Translations under genes and position numbers: made by a program
The notes under the pieces: generated by a model
What the model was told of the DNA's origin: nothing
Database searches by the model: none
What the model saw: the letters and a program-made list of their open reading frames with translations, nothing else
Shown: one piece after another, positions 14,220-17,665 of the stretch
How positions within the stretch are numbered: position 1 is the stretch's first letter
Layout of the letters: every line of letters begins with the position of its first letter
Origin: an uncultured Bacteroides sp.
GTDB taxonomy: Bacteria > Bacteroidota > Bacteroidia > Bacteroidales > Bacteroidaceae
Direction of reading: 5' to 3'
DNA length: 17,665 bases
Assembly: GCA_902472795.1 (NCBI GenBank)
Contig: CABROZ010000041.1
Location: 1 to 17,665 of the forward strand

Positions 14220-14783
14220 ATGACAGAAGACATCAAAAAAGCCTGCGAGGTGATGAGCCGTGGCGGGGTGATATTGTATCCCACAGACACCATCTGGGGA
14301 ATCGGGTGCGACGCCACCAACGAAGAAGCCGTGCGCCGCGTGTACGAGATAAAGCAACGTGCCGACAGCAAGGCCATGCTGGTGCTGGTCGATTCGGCTG
14401 TGAAGGTGGACTTCTACGTGCAGGACGTCCCCGAAGTGGCATGGGACCTCATCGAGCTGGCCGACAAGCCGCTTACCATCATCTACTCGGGAGCGCGCAA
14501 CCTGGCGCCCAACCTGCTTGCCGCCGACGGCAGCGTAGGCATCCGCGTCACCAACGAAGCCTTTTCCAAACGCCTTTGCCAACAGTTCCGAAAGGCCATC
14601 GTTTCGACGTCGGCCAACATCAGCGGCCAGCCGTCGCCCGCCAACTTCAGCGAAGTGAGCGACGAAATCAAGTCGGCCGTCGATTACATTGTGGGCTACC
14701 GGCAGGAAGAGACAGGACATCCCAAACCCTCCAGCATCATCAAGCTCGACAAGGGAGGACTGATAAAAATAATCCGTGAATAA
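14220..14783 (+). CDS. tsaC: L-threonylcarbamoyladenylate synthase (Sua5/YciO/YrdC family)
   Basis: Makes threonylcarbamoyl-AMP from threonine, bicarbonate and ATP, the first step of the t6A modification at position 37 of ANN-decoding tRNAs. The 187-aa protein is a single YrdC domain without the C-terminal Sua5 domain. Motifs include GGVILYPTDTIWGIGCDA (about 15-32), VYEIKQRADSKAMLVLV (the KxR nucleotide-binding segment), GSVGIRVTNEAF and IVSTSANISGQPSP. ATG at 14220 puts the family N-terminus at the right place. It runs nearly end to end with the ClC gene, whose ATG lies 8 nt after its stop, so they are cotranscribed. YciO-type proteins of other function share the fold, but the SxSANxSG motif and the essential-gene context favour TsaC. 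Confidence 0.9.
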   Translation: MTEDIKKACEVMSRGGVILYPTDTIWGIGCDATNEEAVRRVYEIKQRADSKAMLVLVDSAVKVDFYVQDVPEVAWDLIELADKPLTIIYSGARNLAPNLLAADGSVGIRVTNEAFSKRLCQQFRKAIVSTSANISGQPSPANFSEVSDEIKSAVDYIVGYRQEETGHPKPSSIIKLDKGGLIKIIRE

Positions 14784-14790
14784 GAAAGAA

Positions 14791-16581
14791 ATGGCAGAAG
14801 AACATAAAGGCTTGTTGCAACGCTTCATCATCTGGCGCGAAAAGAACATCAAGGAGAAACGCTTTATCCTCGTACTCAGCTTTCTGGTGGGTATCTTCAC
14901 GGCTCTGGCCGCCCTGATACTGAAGATGCTGATACACTGGATACAGACTTTCCTGACCGAAAACTTCGATACGACCGAGGCCAACTACCTTTATCTGGTC
15001 TATCCGGTTGTGGGCATCTGGCTGGCCGGACTGTTTGTGCGCTACGTAGTGAAGGACGACATCAGTCACGGAGTCACCAAGATTCTGTATGCCATCTCGC
15101 GCCGGCAGGGGCGCATCAAGCGGCACAACACGTGGTCGTCCATCATAGCCAGTTCCATCACCATCGGGTTCGGTGGTTCGGTAGGAGCCGAGGCGCCTAT
15201 CGTGCTGACGGGTTCGGCCATCGGGTCGAATCTGGGCACCATCTTCAAGATGGAGCACCGCACGCTGATGCTCCTTGTGGGGTGTGGCGCGGCCGGTGCC
15301 GTGGCGGGCATCTTCAAGGCGCCCATTGCAGGACTGGTGTTCACACTGGAGGTGCTGATGATCGACCTGACCATGTCGTCGCTGCTGCCTCTGCTGATAT
15401 CGGCCGTGACGGCGGCAACGGTCTCCTATGTGGTGACCGGACAGGAAGCCATGTTCAAGTTCCACTTAGACCAGCCCTTCGAACTGGGGCGTATCCCTTA
15501 CGTCATCATGCTGGGTATCTTCTGCGGATTGGTTTCGCTCTACTTCACCCGTGCCATGAATTCGGTCGAGGGCGTCTTCGGCAAGCTTCAGAAACCCTAT
15601 AAGAAACTGATTGTGGGCGGTGCCATGCTGAGCATCCTCATCTTCCTGTTTCCTCCCCTCTACGGCGAGGGTTACGACACCATTGAACTGTTGCTCAACG
15701 GAACCACCAATGCCCAGTGGGACACGGTGATGAACAATTCCTTCTTCTATGGCAACAGCCACCTGCTGCTTGTTTATCTGATGCTGATTATCATCTTCAA
15801 GGTGTTTGCCTCGAGTGCCACCAACGGGGGTGGCGGTTGTGGCGGTATTTTTGCACCTTCGCTTTATCTGGGTTGTATTGCCGGTTTTGTCTTTTCGCAC
15901 TTCAGCAACGAGTTCGCGGTGACGGCCTATCTGCCCGAAAAGAACTTTGCCCTGATGGGGATGGCCGGTGTGATGAGCGGCGTGATGCACGCCCCGCTGA
16001 CCGGTGTCTTCCTGATTGCCGAGCTGACGGGCGGTTACGACCTGTTCCTGCCCCTGATGATTGTTTCCGTCAGTTCCTATCTGACGATTATCGTCTTCGA
16101 GCCCCACAGCATCTATTCCATGCGTCTGGCCAAGAAAGGCGAGCTGCTGACCCACCACAAGGACAAGGCCGTGCTGACGCTGATGAAGATGGAAAACGTG
16201 GTGGAGAACGATTTCAGTGTGGTTCATCCCGAAATGGATCTGAGCGAGATGGTACGGGTCATTTCGCAGTCGAAACGTAATATCTTTCCTGTTACCGATA
16301 AGGAAGGCAAGCTGCTGGGCATTGTCCAGCTCGATGATATTCGTAACATCATGTTCCGTCAGGAGCTGTACCATCGTTTCACTGTCAGCCGGTTCATGAC
16401 CTCGGCTCCGGCGCGTTTGCTCAATACCGACAGTATGGAACAGGTGATGCAGATATTCGACGATACCAAGGCATGGAACCTTCCCGTGGTCGATGCCGAC
16501 GGAAAGTATCTGGGTTTTGTGTCGAAGTCGAAGATTTTCAATTCGTACCGTCAGGTGCTGGTTCACTTCTCGGACGAGTGA
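14791..16581 (+). CDS. ClC-family chloride transporter with C-terminal CBS pair
   Basis: Integral membrane anion channel or exchanger, 596 aa. The membrane part (about 25-440) has the ClC selectivity motifs GGSVGAEAPIVLTG (gating glutamate E134), GAAGAVAGIFKAPIAGLVFTLE (about 166-187), GGGGCGGIFAPSLYLGC and GVMHAPLTGVFLIAELTGG. Two CBS domains follow (about 455-590), with the motif pairs NIFPVTDKEGKLLGIV and NLPVVDADGKYLGFV, likely sensing adenine nucleotides. The internal proton glutamate of CLC-ec1 (E203) aligns with V188 here. I prefer ATG 14791; a GTG at 14776 in frame would add five residues and overlap tsaC. A clear terminator follows at 16602. It is in an operon with tsaC. Confidence 0.93.
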   Translation: MAEEHKGLLQRFIIWREKNIKEKRFILVLSFLVGIFTALAALILKMLIHWIQTFLTENFDTTEANYLYLVYPVVGIWLAGLFVRYVVKDDISHGVTKILYAISRRQGRIKRHNTWSSIIASSITIGFGGSVGAEAPIVLTGSAIGSNLGTIFKMEHRTLMLLVGCGAAGAVAGIFKAPIAGLVFTLEVLMIDLTMSSLLPLLISAVTAATVSYVVTGQEAMFKFHLDQPFELGRIPYVIMLGIFCGLVSLYFTRAMNSVEGVFGKLQKPYKKLIVGGAMLSILIFLFPPLYGEGYDTIELLLNGTTNAQWDTVMNNSFFYGNSHLLLVYLMLIIIFKVFASSATNGGGGCGGIFAPSLYLGCIAGFVFSHFSNEFAVTAYLPEKNFALMGMAGVMSGVMHAPLTGVFLIAELTGGYDLFLPLMIVSVSSYLTIIVFEPHSIYSMRLAKKGELLTHHKDKAVLTLMKMENVVENDFSVVHPEMDLSEMVRVISQSKRNIFPVTDKEGKLLGIVQLDDIRNIMFRQELYHRFTVSRFMTSAPARLLNTDSMEQVMQIFDDTKAWNLPVVDADGKYLGFVSKSKIFNSYRQVLVHFSDE

Positions 16582-16601
16582 TTTCTGTATAGGGAATGCA
16601 G

Positions 16602-16634
16602 GAGGGAGCCTTTACTCAGACTCCCTCTATTTTC
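16602..16634 (+). terminator. Rho-independent terminator after clc
   Basis: Stem GAGGGAG (16602-16608) with CTCCCTC (16621-16627), 12-nt loop, followed by TATTTTC. Located 20 nt after the clc stop. Confidence 0.75.
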
Positions 16635-16639
16635 GGGGC

Positions 16640-16905
16640 AGTTCGTACAAGAGGAGTATCGTTTGATAAGATTGTCTGCCAACATCTTGAACATGGCAGC
16701 ATTATGCACTTGGGCAATCATTATCGAACCGTTTACTGCCAAGTAACCGGACATTCCTCCATCTCCCAATATGCCGTTTCTTATCATAAACAGCTTTTCA
16801 ACTCCTTTGTCTGCTTGTCCAGCAGAAAGAGTTTCATATCAGCCAACAAACCATACGCAAAAGTATCACGTTGGCGGATTTCGTGATAGCAGAATATACC
16901 TGTCA
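16640..16905 (-). pseudogene. Possible gene remnant, two overlapping short frames
   Basis: Reading the minus strand, a frame begins MTGIFCYHEIRQRDTFAYGL and stops TGA after 40 residues; a second frame starts at 16787 inside the stop (TTATGATAA) and reads MIRNGILGDGGMSGYLAVNG before passing into the clc terminator and the end of clc. The peptides have ordinary residue composition and an ATGA-type junction, as in a broken or coupled gene, and are more A/T rich than their neighbours. I do not recognise a family. It may be a degraded horizontally acquired gene. Confidence 0.3.
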
Positions 16906-16952
16906 TGACCAACGTCTCGTCGGCGGAGAACAAGCAGGCTTCCTACGGCTAA

Positions 16953-17048
16953 ATAAATTTGGATGAGTTCAGACGCCTGCTGGTGCAGATGGGAAGGCGG
17001 GTGCATACGCGGTACGGCAACGGGTACTGGGTGAAACGGAAAGGATAG
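16953..17048 (+). pseudogene. Possible C-terminal gene fragment
   Basis: After an in-frame TAA, a 31-residue frame reads LDEFRRLLVQMGRRVHTR followed by YGNGYWVKRKG and a TAG at 17046-17048. Its basic, aromatic tail looks like the end of a real protein, but no start or upstream domain remains. A second short frame just before it (16905-16952) ends in SAENKQASYG. Family not recognised. Confidence 0.25.
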
Positions 17049-17073
17049 AATTTAGAAAGGATACATGCAATGC

Positions 17074-17104
17074 TTTGACGGTAAGGAAGAATTGCCTACC
17101 TTTG
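17074..17104 (+). promoter_or_regulatory. Promoter of fmt
   Basis: TTTG (17074-17077), exactly 19 nt, then TACCTTTG (17097-17104). This is a textbook Bacteroidetes promoter, 56 nt before the fmt ATG. Confidence 0.8.
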
Positions 17105-17160
17105 CAGATAACTTAAGGCAACCCCAACGGTTGCGGCTGCCTTTCAAATTCCTGAACAAC

Positions 17161-17665
17161 ATGAAGAAAGAAGACCTGAGAATCGTATATATGGGCACTC
17201 CCGACTTTGCCGTGGAGGCCCTGCGTTGCCTCGTGGAGGGCGGTTACAACGTAGTGGGCGTCATCACCATGCCCGACAAGCCTGCCGGTCGCGGACACAA
17301 GTTGCAATACTCGCCCGTCAAGCAGTATGCGCTGGAACATAACTTGCCCCTGCTTCAGCCCGAGAAACTGAAGAACGAGGAGTTTCTGGACGCCTTGCGT
17401 GCCTGGAAGGCCGACCTGCAGATTGTGGTGGCATTCCGCATGCTGCCCGAAGTGGTGTGGAACATGCCCCGCCTGGGCACCTTCAACCTGCACGCCTCCC
17501 TGCTGCCCCAATATCGTGGCGCGGCGCCCATCAACTGGGCAGTCATCAACGGCGAGACGGAGACGGGCATCACGACTTTCTTCCTGAAGCACGAGATTGA
17601 TACGGGCGAAGTCATCCAGCAGGTGCGCGTCCCCATAGCCGATACCGACGACGTGGGCATCGTCC
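17161..17665 (+). CDS. fmt: Methionyl-tRNA formyltransferase (partial, C-terminus off the right edge)
   Basis: Transfers a formyl group from 10-formyltetrahydrofolate to initiator Met-tRNA. About 168 N-terminal residues are present, all in the Rossmann-like formyltransferase domain: IVYMGTPDFAVEAL at the start, VITMPDKPAGRGHKL (Fmt-specific loop), FNLHASLLPQYRGAAPINWA with the catalytic Asn-His, and HEIDTGEVI with the catalytic Asp. ATG at 17161 is preceded by a strong promoter and matches the family N-terminus. The C-terminal tRNA-binding domain lies beyond the window. It is separately promoted from clc. Confidence 0.96.
   Translation, partial: MKKEDLRIVYMGTPDFAVEALRCLVEGGYNVVGVITMPDKPAGRGHKLQYSPVKQYALEHNLPLLQPEKLKNEEFLDALRAWKADLQIVVAFRMLPEVVWNMPRLGTFNLHASLLPQYRGAAPINWAVINGETETGITTFFLKHEIDTGEVIQQVRVPIADTDDVGIV

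Larger units (their letters stand above)
16582..17160. other. 579-bp intergenic region with terminator, gene debris and a promoter
   Basis: Between clc and fmt. It holds a terminator for clc (16602-16634), short minus-strand coding-looking frames with different, A/T-richer composition (16640-16905), a plus-strand fragment ending in a conserved-looking tail (16953-17048), and the fmt promoter (17074-17104). No intact gene is credible. Confidence 0.55.

Noticed and set aside
14776..14790. GTG start for the ClC gene overlapping tsaC
   Set aside because: Possible, but ATG at 14791 is a stronger codon and follows an A-rich leader; the five extra residues are not needed by the fold.
15466..16566. 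366-codon minus-strand ORF opposite clc
   Set aside because: Shadow of the ClC coding frame; His/Gln-rich and without any recognisable domain.

Overview
The window looks like a chromosomal segment of a gut-type Bacteroidales (Bacteroides or Phocaeicola-like). Several intergenic regions carry the Bacteroidetes -7 element TAnnTTTG, twice with a TTTG or TTG box 19 nt upstream. Most genes lack Shine-Dalgarno sequences, and the protein set fits this group (RecJ, RecQ, YaaA, a secreted GH29 enzyme, a FucP-type MFS permease). The species cannot be read from the sequence.

Layout, left to right. (1) Minus-strand DNA repair pair recJ then recQ (recQ runs off the left edge), with yaaA divergent on the plus strand. 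(2) A 492-bp gap with an array of degenerate 22-bp repeats. (3) A sugar-utilisation region, about 4.0-13.2 kb: AraC-type regulator (minus), divergent secreted GH29 alpha-L-fucosidase-family enzyme, RhaM/FucM-type mutarotase, LacI-type regulator (minus), then a divergent tight operon of an L-galactose/L-fucose dehydrogenase-like aldo/keto reductase, an amidohydrolase (probable lactonase) and a FucP-type permease. After a second 22-bp repeat array comes a zinc-dependent MDR dehydrogenase whose reading frame is broken. (4) Housekeeping: Ogt methyltransferase and a hot-dog thioesterase (minus), divergent tsaC (Sua5/YrdC), a ClC chloride transporter with CBS domains, a gap with gene debris, and the start of fmt.

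How it works together (inference): the GH29 enzyme releases a terminal L-fucose-configured sugar (L-fucose or L-galactose) in the periplasm, the permease imports it, the mutarotase equilibrates anomers, the reductase oxidises it to a lactone and the amidohydrolase opens the lactone to the aldonate. The MDR enzyme resembles L-galactonate 5-dehydrogenase and would give D-tagaturonate. This is an oxidative, non-phosphorylating route; no fucI/fucK/fucA is present here. The MDR gene lacks about 13 nt exactly where the Rossmann second beta strand should be, so the last step may be dead in this strain, or the sequence has an error.

Most unexpected items: the oxidative L-sugar locus and its possible L-galactose substrate, the dehydrogenase frameshift, the two 22-bp repeat arrays (one interrupting the sugar operon), helically phased repeats upstream of the GH29 gene, and a nested divergent promoter palindrome between the thioesterase and tsaC.
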